Source: Anaerolineae bacterium (GTDB taxonomy: Bacteria; Chloroflexota; Anaerolineae; Aggregatilineales; Phototrophicaceae). Taken from it: a stretch of 53,978 nt of DNA. A program made the translations under genes and the position numbers. The notes beneath the pieces were generated by a model that was given only the letters and a program-made list of their open reading frames with translations, was not told the origin of the DNA and searched no databases. This document shows positions 18,484 to 26,683 of this stretch, in pieces (the first letter of the stretch is position 1; every line of letters begins with the position of its first letter). The stretch is taken from assembly GCA_025454525.1 (NCBI GenBank), contig JALOOG010000041.1:1-53978 (forward strand). The letters are read 5' to 3'.

Positions 18484-19191
18484 TTAGCGTAGATGCTCTT
18501 TACGAATCACCAATTCCCCCCATAATCGTAACAGATCTGTCCCGGTGCGAAAGATGCGACCAAAGCGGAAAAATTGAGACCGTCCATGCACCCGATGATG
18601 ATGTGAGACCGGGGCCTGCACGATCTTAAACCCGTGATCTTGGATCTTTTTCATCATCTCCACACAGATCACCCCGCTATTGCGAGTCAACTTGACCTTA
18701 TCGAACACGCGGCGATGGATAATCCGAAAATCGCAATCGACATCGCGCACCTTGAGTCCAAACATCCGACTGACCACCTGATGATAGATCCCGCCGATCA
18801 AGATCCGATACCACGGATCGCTCCGTTGGGTTTTGTAACCTTGCGCCATATCGATTCCGGGCGCGATCAACGGGTACAAATTGCGGAGATCGCGCACATC
18901 GTATTGTGCATCCCCGTCGGTATAGAAGATCCATTCTTTGGTCGCACTCTCAAACCCGGTGCGTAACGCCCCTCCGTAGCCGCGATTCTGGACGTGATGC
19001 ACCACGCGCACGCGGGGGTAATCGGCGGCGAGGCGATCCAAAATTTGCGGCGTAAAATCTTGGCTGCCGTCGTTGATCACGATGATCTCATAATCGTCGG
19101 TGAGTTCTTCGGCAATCAACATGGCGGAAACGATCATACTGGCGATCGTCCCCATATCGTTATAAGCTGGAAAAAAGATCGAAAGTCCCAT
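18484..19191 (-). CDS. Glycosyltransferase family 2 (polyprenyl-phosphate sugar transferase-like)
   Basis: A 235-aa GT-A enzyme resembling dolichyl/polyprenyl-phosphate mannosyl- or glucosyltransferases. The N-terminus SIFFPAYNDMGTIA and VINDGSQD bind nucleotide-sugar, YTDGDAQYD carries the DxD-type metal site, and DVDCDFRIIHR is typical of the DPM1-like subgroup. No TM segment is evident. It is last in a three-gene operon with the methyltransferase (5-bp gap) and the LPG-synthase-type membrane protein. It likely charges a lipid carrier with a sugar. Confidence 0.9.
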   Translation of the reverse strand: MGLSIFFPAYNDMGTIASMIVSAMLIAEELTDDYEIIVINDGSQDFTPQILDRLAADYPRVRVVHHVQNRGYGGALRTGFESATKEWIFYTDGDAQYDVRDLRNLYPLIAPGIDMAQGYKTQRSDPWYRILIGGIYHQVVSRMFGLKVRDVDCDFRIIHRRVFDKVKLTRNSGVICVEMMKKIQDHGFKIVQAPVSHHHRVHGRSQFFRFGRIFRTGTDLLRLWGELVIRKEHLR

Positions 19192-19196
19192 CAGAG

Positions 19197-19937
19197 TTAT
19201 GTCCTATGTGCGGGTTTGCGCGCCACCATGATCAACGAGACTCCCGCTGGAAAGCGTTGTCCTGCGCCAATCCAAGCGCGTTCTAAGCTCAAAATAGCCC
19301 CTAAAAGGGTGTTGATCGGCTCAGCGGTCGGTTTAACATCCGATTCGCCGGCTTGGGTGCTTTGTAACTTACGGATCAAATAGATCAACGGTAATAAAAA
19401 GCTGTTGGCATAAGTCAGGCGGATCGGTTCGAGTCCGGCCGCACGCACCCGCTCCGTGAGGGTTTGGGCGGTGTAGCGCCGTAACACGTTCCATGCGACA
19501 TCATGTGAACCGCTTAAGGCGGGCATGGCCGCGGCCCGAATATAGACGTATCCATCGGGACGGGTGATCCGTGCCAATTCTCGGATCGCCCGTTGATCAT
19601 CCGGGACGACCACCAACACATCAAACGAACAGACCAGATCAAAATAGTCATCTGGATAGGGGATCGCTTGAATGTCCGCTTGAGCGACCCGCCCATCTAG
19701 GCGTTTGCTGGTATACTGCACCGCGTAACGGGCGTAATCAAAGGCAAATACCCGCCCCCATGTTTGTAACATCGCGAGATTACCGCCGGCCCCGCAACCC
19801 GCATCCAAGATTCGCAGATCGCGCCGTGCGCCGATCACCGGATTTAACAAGGTCTGAGTGATGCCACGCATCCCGCGAAACCACCAATGCGAAGCCTCTA
19901 ATTCATCCATTTCTTGGTAGAGTGATAAGTTATCCAT
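19197..19937 (-). CDS. Class I SAM-dependent methyltransferase
   Basis: A 246-aa Rossmann methyltransferase. Motif I is RILDAGCGAGGN, the acidic residue after beta-2 is in FAFDYAR, and motif II/III is FDLVCSFDVLVVV. It opens with an EASHWWFRGM segment often seen in envelope-glycan-associated methyltransferases. It lies between the flippase-like and GT2 genes, suggesting it modifies the same lipid-linked or glycan substrate. AAAGGCG precedes the ATG. Confidence 0.88.
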   Translation of the reverse strand: MDNLSLYQEMDELEASHWWFRGMRGITQTLLNPVIGARRDLRILDAGCGAGGNLAMLQTWGRVFAFDYARYAVQYTSKRLDGRVAQADIQAIPYPDDYFDLVCSFDVLVVVPDDQRAIRELARITRPDGYVYIRAAAMPALSGSHDVAWNVLRRYTAQTLTERVRAAGLEPIRLTYANSFLLPLIYLIRKLQSTQAGESDVKPTAEPINTLLGAILSLERAWIGAGQRFPAGVSLIMVARKPAHRT

Positions 19938-19950
19938 GTTCGCCTTTCGC

Positions 19951-20934
19951 TTAACGGGCGGCCGCCACTTGGCGCAAGCTGACTCGTTGTGACCATAACC
20001 CGATCAAACCCAGTAGGGTTGTAACAAATAAAGTGGCGGCGTGAAAGGTGACTCCAACCGCCACGGCCGGCGCATAATCCGCCGGATTGAGGGAGGCGAT
20101 TAAACCCGCCGCCCATAAACCCACGACGACTCCCGTCTCAAATTGCCCGACATTGCCCGGCAAGGCCGGCAAAGCCATCGATACCCCGACCAAAAAGATC
20201 ATCGCGATCGCACTCGCTAAGGACGGTGCGGGAAACAGAATCCACAAGATCGTCCATCCTGCCAAAACATCCACCAACCACCCGATCACCGTCCATCCCA
20301 ACGCGCTTGATAAGATCGACGCTTGTCCGATCGGACGCAACCCGCTGATGAAATGCTCAAAACGTGCCTCTAAGCGCAACCGCTCTAAAGCCGATCCACG
20401 CAACCGACGCAACGGAGCGCGAAACCAATCCGGTTTGACTGCGATCACGATCAATCCAATCGCGCCGATCACCACGGAGAGCGCGATCCCCGTGCCGAAA
20501 GTCGCGATCTCCGGCCGGGCCGGGAGCAATAGCAAGGTGAGGCCGAATAAACCCAACAAAGCCAACAGATCAAATAAGCGTTCCACCACCACCGTACTTA
20601 AGGTCAAAAAGGCGGGGATCGGGGGATCAAGGCGCGTGGTCATCCAAGCGCGGGTGAGATCTCCGGCGCGTAAGGGTAACAGTGAATTGACAAAATAGCT
20701 GATGTTGCTGATATGAAAGCTATGCCACAAAGAGAGCTGCTGCGGGAGCAGCACTTGCCAACGCAACGCACGGGTGAGCATACTCACCAACAACAAGGCG
20801 ATACACGGCAACACATACAGATAATTGGCACGGGCAAATTGTGCGCTCACTGCCGCGAAATCACGCCCAAGCATCAGGTAAATTAGGGTTAAACTCAGCA
20901 GCACACCTGCGGAGAAGATCACACGATTTTTCAT
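19951..20934 (-). CDS. Lysylphosphatidylglycerol synthase TM-region family protein
   Basis: A 327-aa protein with about eight TM segments, matching the LPG_synthase_TM/UPF0104 family: ALRWQVLL, LPLRAGDLTRAW, VVERLFDLLALL and ALPALPGNVGQFETG. Stand-alone members are usually treated as flippase-like membrane proteins. It is first in the three-gene operon with the methyltransferase (13-bp gap) and GT2, consistent with moving or anchoring a polyprenyl-linked product. Confidence 0.88.
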   Translation of the reverse strand: MKNRVIFSAGVLLSLTLIYLMLGRDFAAVSAQFARANYLYVLPCIALLLVSMLTRALRWQVLLPQQLSLWHSFHISNISYFVNSLLPLRAGDLTRAWMTTRLDPPIPAFLTLSTVVVERLFDLLALLGLFGLTLLLLPARPEIATFGTGIALSVVIGAIGLIVIAVKPDWFRAPLRRLRGSALERLRLEARFEHFISGLRPIGQASILSSALGWTVIGWLVDVLAGWTILWILFPAPSLASAIAMIFLVGVSMALPALPGNVGQFETGVVVGLWAAGLIASLNPADYAPAVAVGVTFHAATLFVTTLLGLIGLWSQRVSLRQVAAAR

Positions 20935-21009
20935 TCAATCTCCAAGTAGCATCGATCGGCATCATCTTACCGGAGATCGGCTTGATTGCGTATGGTGTGG
21001 TTGTCTGTT

Positions 21010-21038
21010 TTGCACAGAATGGTTAGAAAATCTATACT
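21010..21038 (+). promoter_or_regulatory. Sigma-A-type promoter of the PAS histidine kinase gene
   Basis: TTGCAC at 21010-21015, a 17-bp spacer and TATACT at 21033-21038. It sets transcription near 21045 and rules out upstream in-frame starts as far as 20986, supporting the ATG at 21124. Confidence 0.7.
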
Positions 21039-21123
21039 CTCTCTAGACAAACACCCTTATACTGAAAGTTCAAACAAATACGCATTCTTAAGGCATAACC
21101 CGCCCGGTAAAGGTGAAAACGTT

Positions 21124-22623
21124 ATGGAAACTGTGGGACTCATCGAAAAGGTCATGTTGGCAGTCCCGGATCTGATCTACATCTATGATTTACAGGCGCA
21201 TCGCAATATCTATACCAACCGCGAGTTGTTTCATATTTTGGGGTATCGTCCAGAAGAACTCCATATCATGGGAGAACACGCTTTCGCCCGCTTGGTGCAT
21301 CCGGATGACATCCCATTTTTTAGCCGGATGCTTGAGATTCAGTTGGCCCTCAAAGAGAGCGAAGTCTTGGATTATCAATATCGTATGATGCACGCCGACG
21401 GATCCTATCGTTGGTTACACGCCCGCGAAACCGTCTTTCAACGCGATCTGACTGGACGAGTAGAACAATTATTTGGTATCGCCCAAGACATCACCGAACA
21501 GAAAAACATCACCGATGCGCTCCGAATCAGTGAAGAATGGTATCGGCTCGCCGTCCAGAACTTGCCGGACGCGATCTTATTACAAGACCGAGATCTCACC
21601 TATGTCTGGATGATTCATTCGCTTCCGAAGTTGCTGCCAGCTCAAGTCGTGGGGCAATCTGATCATCAATTGAAGGAGCATTTTCCGCATTTAGCCCCGT
21701 TGATCCCGATCAAACAACAAGTGATGCACACCCGTCAATCCGAACAGGTGGAAGTGGCCGTCGTCGCCGATGATGCGACGCATTATTACGAGATCACCTT
21801 GATGCCACGCGAACAACCTGACGGCACGGTGATCGGGGTATCGATGTATGGACGTGAGATCACCGAAAAGAAACGCATGGATTTATTACAATTGGAACAG
21901 GAACGTTTAAAAACAGCCTTAGCCAAAGAACAAGAGATCAATGAATTTAAAAGTCGGTTGATGCTGCGAGTCTCCCATGAATTTCGCACACCGTTTACGG
22001 TGATGACCAATTCCGTCGAGATCCTTGAACGCCACTTTGACCGCCTGACCCCAGAAGCACGTTTCCAACGCCTCCAATTGATCCATAACGAGATCCAACG
22101 GGTCGCCCGCATGTTAGACCAGATGACCCAGACCCTCCGTAATCAACTCCACAAACCCACCCTACAACCGTCACAATTTGACCTGTCCCAATTGTGCCAA
22201 GAGGTGATCACCACATTGGAGCAAACCATGGGGCAAGCGCATCAGCTTCGTTTTGAATGGGAGGGCGTTTGTCATGAATTTACGGGGGATCGGGAGATGA
22301 TCTACTCGGTGATCAATAACCTAATCAGCAATGCGATCAAATATTCACCCGAAAACAGCGAGATTGTGATCACCATGCGCGATCAAGCTCCGGAGCAAGT
22401 GACCCTCCAAGTGCGCGATCACGGTTATGGGATCGCATCGCATGAGATCTCCCAGATCTTTGAGCCGTTTTTCCGCGGTCAACATCCGATCAAGATCACC
22501 GGAATGGGGTTGGGTCTTAACATTGTCAAAGAGATTATCGATCTGCATGGGGGTACGATTCAAGTTCACAGCGAAGCGGGACGCGGCACGATCTTTACGA
22601 TCAACTTACCGTATATGAGGTGA
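21124..22623 (+). CDS. PAS-domain sensor histidine kinase (soluble)
   Basis: 499 aa from an ATG with AAAGGTG upstream. A PAS fold with a PAC segment covers about 1-125 (PDLIYIYDLQAHRNIYTNRE, YRWLHARETVF). A second PAS covers about 135-255. A coiled-coil leads to HisKA (MLRVSHEFRTPFTVM, phosphoacceptor His285), then HATPase_c with ISNAIKYSPENSE, DHGYGIA and GMGLGLNIVKEI. No TM segments are present, so it should sense a cytoplasmic signal such as redox state or a ligand. The response regulator converges just downstream and is the natural partner candidate. Confidence 0.92.
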   Translation: METVGLIEKVMLAVPDLIYIYDLQAHRNIYTNRELFHILGYRPEELHIMGEHAFARLVHPDDIPFFSRMLEIQLALKESEVLDYQYRMMHADGSYRWLHARETVFQRDLTGRVEQLFGIAQDITEQKNITDALRISEEWYRLAVQNLPDAILLQDRDLTYVWMIHSLPKLLPAQVVGQSDHQLKEHFPHLAPLIPIKQQVMHTRQSEQVEVAVVADDATHYYEITLMPREQPDGTVIGVSMYGREITEKKRMDLLQLEQERLKTALAKEQEINEFKSRLMLRVSHEFRTPFTVMTNSVEILERHFDRLTPEARFQRLQLIHNEIQRVARMLDQMTQTLRNQLHKPTLQPSQFDLSQLCQEVITTLEQTMGQAHQLRFEWEGVCHEFTGDREMIYSVINNLISNAIKYSPENSEIVITMRDQAPEQVTLQVRDHGYGIASHEISQIFEPFFRGQHPIKITGMGLGLNIVKEIIDLHGGTIQVHSEAGRGTIFTINLPYMR

Positions 22624-22656
22624 AATTGGAAAATCGGGACGCTGATTTTCCAATTT
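22623..22656. terminator. Bidirectional hairpin between histidine kinase and response regulator
   Basis: AAATTGGAAAATC and GATTTTCCAATTT form a perfect 13-bp stem with an 8-nt loop. It starts at the last base of the kinase stop and ends 10 bp before the response regulator stop. Confidence 0.7.
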
Positions 22657-22666
22657 GCCCTTCAGA

Positions 22667-23047
22667 TCACACACTGGTGGGACGGATGTAATTAAGAAAT
22701 TGTTGAACTGTTTTGATCAATTCGCCGCGCCCGACAGGTTTCGGAATGTAACCATCGCATCCGGCGTTAAGCGCTTCTTGGCGATCCCGGATTAAGGTGT
22801 TGGCGGTAAGGGCGATGATCGGTAAGTGTTGAGTGCGGGTATCAGCGCGGAGTCGGCGGGTGACTTCGAGTCCATCAATATCGGGGAGATTAATGTCCAT
22901 CAAGATCAAATCGGGGGTTTCGGAAAGTGCGAACGCTAACCCCTCGAACCCGTTTTTGGCCCGTACCACTTTATAGCTATCTAACATCTTTTGAACAAGC
23001 CGAAAATTCATCGGATCGTCCTCTACGTACAGAATCTTAGCAGACAC
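22667..23047 (-). CDS. Single-domain response regulator (CheY-like)
   Basis: A 126-aa receiver domain with no output domain. The acidic pocket is EDD at 9-11, the phosphoacceptor is Asp51 in LILMDINLPD, the switch Thr is in IALTANT, and the conserved Lys is in YIPKPVG. This subtype is common as a phosphorelay intermediate (DivK-like). It converges with the PAS histidine kinase, so it would be expressed from its own promoter. Pairing with that kinase is inferred from position. Confidence 0.92.
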   Translation of the reverse strand: MSAKILYVEDDPMNFRLVQKMLDSYKVVRAKNGFEGLAFALSETPDLILMDINLPDIDGLEVTRRLRADTRTQHLPIIALTANTLIRDRQEALNAGCDGYIPKPVGRGELIKTVQQFLNYIRPTSV

Positions 23048-23214
23048 GCAAAAATACCCTTCTCAAGCGCTTAGAGGAGTGAGGCGATTGTCGCTTGGAT
23101 CTAAAAAACCTTAGCTCCATTATAAAAATTTTGCTTCTGATTTCAAATGTCGGTTTGTTTCAGTTCTTCTTACAAACGCACAAGCCCTAGTCTGGTCAAA
23201 CGGGACGGATCGTC

Positions 23215-23220
23215 TATAAT
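23215..23220 (+). promoter_or_regulatory. -10 box 7 nt from the ATG (leaderless candidate)
   Basis: A perfect TATAAT ends at 23220 and the ATG begins at 23228, so transcription should start at or one base before the A of ATG. No Shine-Dalgarno is present. The -35 region (CTGGTC) is weak. Confidence 0.6.
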
Positions 23221-23227
23221 TTGCCGC

Positions 23228-25063
23228 ATGATGACACCTAACCCCAACCCGACTCGTTCCTTTGACCGTTACACATGGGCTGTAATCGCGCTTGTGTGTT
23301 TGACTTTTGCGCTCACCGCATGGATCAGCGATGCGGTCTTTGATCGTTTACCGCATCTAGAAGATGAAGTCGCTTACCTGTTTCAAGCTGAGGTGTTCGC
23401 ACGCGGTGACATTGTGATCGATCGCCCCGTCCCCAACACACCCTTTTGGAAGCCCTTTGTCGTCGATCATTCCAGTGGCACACGCTTCAGTAAATACACG
23501 CCCGGTTGGTCGTGGTGGCTTTCCTTGGGAGTGCGCCTTGATCAAGCGTGGATCATCAATGCGTGGTTTGCAACGTTGAGTGTGGCCTTGATCTACCGAC
23601 TCGGACGCGAGATCTTCAACCGCGATGTGGGCTTGATCGCGGCGCTACTGGTGACCTGTTCGCCCATGGCGCTGTTACTCAACGGCACATTGATGTCGCA
23701 CACTTCCGCATTGACCTTTGTCACCTTGTTTATGTGGGCCTATTGGCGCTTAAGTCGGACCGCGGCCAGTCACCCCTTACTCTGGGGATTGTTGGCGGGT
23801 TTTGCGTTAGGATCCTTGGTGATCAACCGGCCCTTAAGTGGCATCGCGATCGCATCCCCGTTCATCCTGTGGAGTGTGATCCGATTAGGACAAGCGTTGA
23901 TCCGCGATCGCACCGCATTTTTTCCGATTTTGCGCCCCTTGATTGCGTTATCCGTGATCACGTTGATCATCAGCGCCGCAATCCCATTCTATAACTATGT
24001 GGCCACCGGCGATCCGCTCAAAAACCTGTACACCCTCGTTTGGGAATATGATAAGGTCGGTTTTGGCCCGGATTATGGCAAAAGCGGCCATACCCTCGAA
24101 AAGGGCTTGCGTCACATGCGTTTCGATCTTTCGCTCACCGCGGCGGATCTGTTCGGTTGGCAATTCGGCGCAGTTGACACCTCTTTACAGCGCCGTTTAA
24201 TCGGTGAGATTGAACCCGGTGCGCCGCCCGCCGATAGTTTCTTCCCGAATTTAGGTGTAAGTTGGATTCTGCTCTTGCCGGGGCTATTGGTCGCTTGGAA
24301 ACGTAATTGGGCGTGGATCTGGGTGTGGATCGTGGTCGTCTGGGCGGCCGCGTTGATGTTCCCAGAGACCAGTCGCAATTTTGCGCTCCCATGGACGATC
24401 CTCGGCGGATTGTTGTTATTCGCGCCGTTGATCCCGCTGTTACGTCAACAAGACACCGAAGCGCAATGGACATGGTTGTTATTGGCTTGCGCGGTGATCT
24501 TGGTCGGTGTTCATTTAGCCTATTGGATCGGTTCACAGCGGTATAGCACCCGCTATTATTTTGAGGCGATCGGGGTGTTAGCGTTGATCAGCGCGCTGCC
24601 TTTAGCTTGGTTGATGCGTCAGTTCCCAACGTATAAAACGCTGATTTACGCGGGCCTATTCGCGGTCTCCTTATGGGGATTTGTCACCTATAGTACCCCA
24701 CGCATTGATGCCTTACGAGGCTTTAACCGGATCACCCCCACGTTGATCGAACAGGTCAACGCCCGTCGCACCACCGATCGGCCGGTGTTGGTGTTAATCA
24801 CGGCCCCTGCGGTCAGTTGGCGGTCTTATGGCGCGTTGATGATCGCCACCAATCCGTATTTTGACAGCCCGATCGTGGCTGCATGGGATACAGGACGTTC
24901 CCGGGAACAACTCTTAGCGCTGTTCCCAGATCGTGAGGTGATCGAAATGGGCGCAACCAATCGACAAGGCGGAGATCATTCTTGGTTTTTAGCCGATTGT
25001 GAAGGCGGAGTCAGTAGCCCACAAACCTGTACGATCGCCAATCCGCCGCGCATGTGGGAATAA
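23228..25063 (+). CDS. GT39-like membrane glycosyltransferase
   Basis: About 611 aa from the ATG at 23228; 23231 is an equivalent ATG. Around eleven TM segments follow an N-terminal extracytoplasmic loop carrying LPHLEDEVAYLFQA, the acidic pair expected of PMT/ArnT-type GT-C enzymes. The RFSKYTPGWSWWLSL and HPLLWGLLAG segments also fit the family. These enzymes move sugar from a polyprenyl-phosphate carrier to an acceptor outside the membrane. The C-terminal ~120 residues are soluble. It converges on the methyltransferase with a 5-bp gap. Confidence 0.85.
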   Translation: MMTPNPNPTRSFDRYTWAVIALVCLTFALTAWISDAVFDRLPHLEDEVAYLFQAEVFARGDIVIDRPVPNTPFWKPFVVDHSSGTRFSKYTPGWSWWLSLGVRLDQAWIINAWFATLSVALIYRLGREIFNRDVGLIAALLVTCSPMALLLNGTLMSHTSALTFVTLFMWAYWRLSRTAASHPLLWGLLAGFALGSLVINRPLSGIAIASPFILWSVIRLGQALIRDRTAFFPILRPLIALSVITLIISAAIPFYNYVATGDPLKNLYTLVWEYDKVGFGPDYGKSGHTLEKGLRHMRFDLSLTAADLFGWQFGAVDTSLQRRLIGEIEPGAPPADSFFPNLGVSWILLLPGLLVAWKRNWAWIWVWIVVVWAAALMFPETSRNFALPWTILGGLLLFAPLIPLLRQQDTEAQWTWLLLACAVILVGVHLAYWIGSQRYSTRYYFEAIGVLALISALPLAWLMRQFPTYKTLIYAGLFAVSLWGFVTYSTPRIDALRGFNRITPTLIEQVNARRTTDRPVLVLITAPAVSWRSYGALMIATNPYFDSPIVAAWDTGRSREQLLALFPDREVIEMGATNRQGGDHSWFLADCEGGVSSPQTCTIANPPRMWE

Positions 25064-25068
25064 ACTGC

Positions 25069-25857
25069 TTAGGACTCATTGGGTTGACCGATCAAGTAGG
25101 TGATCGGGAAGGGCGGCGACTCGATCTTGCCGATCTCCCAACGATACTCCGGAAAGGGCGCAACCATCGCTTGTAATTCATCCACCGTATATGATCGTAA
25201 ACTGGACACGATCCCGTCCCAAACATTGGTGATCGGGATCACCGGAATCAAATATGTCCATAAAAATCGCGATAACTTCGGGGGTTTGATAAAAGGGGTG
25301 GTTGCTAAGATCCCAAACACAATTAGAAAAGGCGCGGCGCAAATTTGAAACAGCGATCGCTCGGTGATCTCAAAGATCCCGATCACTCGCCGCTGATTGA
25401 CCATATTCGCCAAGATTTGACTCGCTTCTTCTGGTTTAAAATGATGAAATGAGGTGAAGATCGTCACCATGCCTTCGAGGTCGGGCGGTATCTGACGGGC
25501 ATCGATCGACTCGCTACGATATTCGATCGACTCTGGAAATTGCGTGCGTAAATGCTCAAAGTGTGCCATATTCGGGTATTTATCGGTGAGGATCACACGC
25601 AACTTTTTTTCAGAGAGCGGGATCAATTGCGACCATGGCCCTCCACCGCCTGAACACAGATCGATGATCGTCGCTGTTTGATCGGTAAGCGCCTCCAAGC
25701 GAGGTAAGATCGGCGTGTAATAGCGAAACAGATGACTGGCAAAATTGAGGCCGTCAGTGATCAGATCACGAAACAGTGCCGGAAACCACACTTGATCGGT
25801 AAACTCAAATAGCTGTTTTCGTGGGATTTGAAGAAACCCGTTTTTTTTGTTCGGCAT
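25069..25857 (-). CDS. Class I SAM-dependent methyltransferase-like protein
   Basis: About 262 aa from the ATG at 25857 (a TTG at 25869 is also in frame). Motif I is TIIDLCSGGGGPW, the post-beta-2 acid is in ILTDKYPN, and a TSFHHF segment occupies the motif IV position. A hydrophobic stretch at about 165-200 (PFLIVFGILATTPF) suggests membrane association. The start lies 53 bp inside the upstream STAS-like gene in another frame, so translation is probably coupled. The substrate is unknown. Confidence 0.8.
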   Translation of the reverse strand: MPNKKNGFLQIPRKQLFEFTDQVWFPALFRDLITDGLNFASHLFRYYTPILPRLEALTDQTATIIDLCSGGGGPWSQLIPLSEKKLRVILTDKYPNMAHFEHLRTQFPESIEYRSESIDARQIPPDLEGMVTIFTSFHHFKPEEASQILANMVNQRRVIGIFEITERSLFQICAAPFLIVFGILATTPFIKPPKLSRFLWTYLIPVIPITNVWDGIVSSLRSYTVDELQAMVAPFPEYRWEIGKIESPPFPITYLIGQPNES

Positions 25858-26236
25858 AGACGATCTCAAGTGCTTCCTCTACCGTGGATGCAAAAATAGG
25901 CGCATCTTCCGGGCGACCGATCACCTTTTCGACAATTTGCGCGGAATGTCGGATAAAACCGATCAAGATACTGCTCCGCGACACCATCACCATTTTACCC
26001 TGATTTTTCGGCCGGATTTGGATCGTTTTCCGAAAATGTGGGATCGGATTGCCCGAGGGGAGCGGTGTTTTGAGGATCACCACCACATCCACCCAATGCG
26101 GTTTCGCATTGATCATGTCTGATCCCTGTTTCATCGCCTGATTAAATTCGTCCCAATTCCAGACATGATCGTAGAGAGCGGTCAGGATCGTTTCTTCGGG
26201 GTCGTGCCAAGTCAGTTTGATCGTCATCTTATCCAT
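25805..26236 (-). CDS. Small STAS-like protein, function unknown
   Basis: 143 aa. The pattern of short beta strands and helices (KPHWVDVVVILKTPL, GKMVMVSRSSILIGFIRH) and the C-terminal STVEEALEIVY helix resemble SpoIIAA/STAS-type small proteins common in Chloroflexota, but no diagnostic motif is present. Its 3' end overlaps the methyltransferase start by 53 bp, tying the two together. A promoter lies directly upstream and leaves a very short 5' leader. An ATG at 26227 is an alternative start. Confidence 0.65.
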   Translation of the reverse strand: MDKMTIKLTWHDPEETILTALYDHVWNWDEFNQAMKQGSDMINAKPHWVDVVVILKTPLPSGNPIPHFRKTIQIRPKNQGKMVMVSRSSILIGFIRHSAQIVEKVIGRPEDAPIFASTVEEALEIVYAEQKKRVSSNPTKTAI

Positions 26237-26254
26237 CCAGACAAATATAAGGAT

Positions 26255-26283
26255 ATTTTAAATCGGCGAAAGACAAAAATCAA
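26255..26283 (-). promoter_or_regulatory. Sigma-A-type promoter of the STAS-like/methyltransferase pair
   Basis: On the minus strand TTGATT (26283-26278), a 17-bp spacer and TAAAAT (26260-26255). Transcription would start near 26248, about 12 nt before the ATG. Confidence 0.55.
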
Positions 26284-26423
26284 TCAACTAGACTAGGTGT
26301 TTAGTCCCAGAGTAGGGTGGTACAGTTATCGCTATGCAAAAGGAGCAATTCAGGGACAGATACTTTATCGTAGCCCCACCCCGACAGAAGTAACATCAGG
26401 AAATTGTCCGTTAAAAGCTTTAA

Positions 26424-26588
26424 ACCACAGAGGACACTGGGAGCGCAGAAGTAGGTATAGGAAAGTTTTTTGCGTACAACCCCACCCTAGCTCTCTCCAT
26501 CATGGGACGGTAACTTGTCCGCGCAAGATGGGTTGCTCTGTCTTGATGGGTGAGATACTTTTCCGAGGTTACTTGTTTCCTCTGTGGT
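26424..26588. mobile_element. MITE-like element with terminal inverted repeats around repeat copy 3
   Basis: The left end ACCACAGAGGACAC (26424-26437) and right end GTTTCCTCTGTGGT (26575-26588) are inverted repeats matching at 13 of 14 positions. They enclose dispersed repeat copy 3. No transposase is encoded and no clear target-site duplication is seen, so mobility is inferred only from structure. The ACCACAGAGGA word also occurs in a variant form at 44175-44193. Confidence 0.5.
26451..26574 (+). repeat. Dispersed intergenic repeat, copy 3
   Basis: Contains GGTATAGGAAAGTTTTTTGC, CACCCTAGCTCTCTCC, the block GCAAGATGGGTTGCTCTGTC and GATACTTTTCCGAGGTTACTT, all shared with copies 1 and 2. It lies about 110 bp upstream of the phosphorylase start, in the same orientation relative to the downstream plus-strand gene as the other two. 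Confidence 0.75.
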
Positions 26589-26647
26589 ACAAAGCGTTTC
26601 ACCGGAACCTTCCTATCCCTACTTCAAGCGTAATTGGTGCGATTCGT

Positions 26648-26675
26648 TATAATGGAAAGAAAAAAGTTTAAGGAG
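26648..26675 (+). promoter_or_regulatory. -10 box and ribosome binding site of the phosphorylase gene
   Basis: TATAAT at 26648-26653, then AGGAG at 26671-26675, 8 nt before a GTG start at 26684. No strong -35 is seen. Confidence 0.55.
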
Positions 26676-26683
26676 TCCCCATC

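Larger units (their letters stand above)
26237..26683. other. Divergent intergenic region (STAS-like / glycogen phosphorylase)
   Basis: 447 bp without a credible gene. It contains the minus-strand promoter, a ~165-bp element with terminal inverted repeats enclosing dispersed-repeat copy 3, and the -10 box and ribosome binding site of the phosphorylase gene. Confidence 0.6.

Noticed and set aside
26297-26671. 124-codon ORF in the glgP upstream region
   Set aside because: It runs straight through the inverted-repeat element and the promoter of glgP and has no recognisable features.
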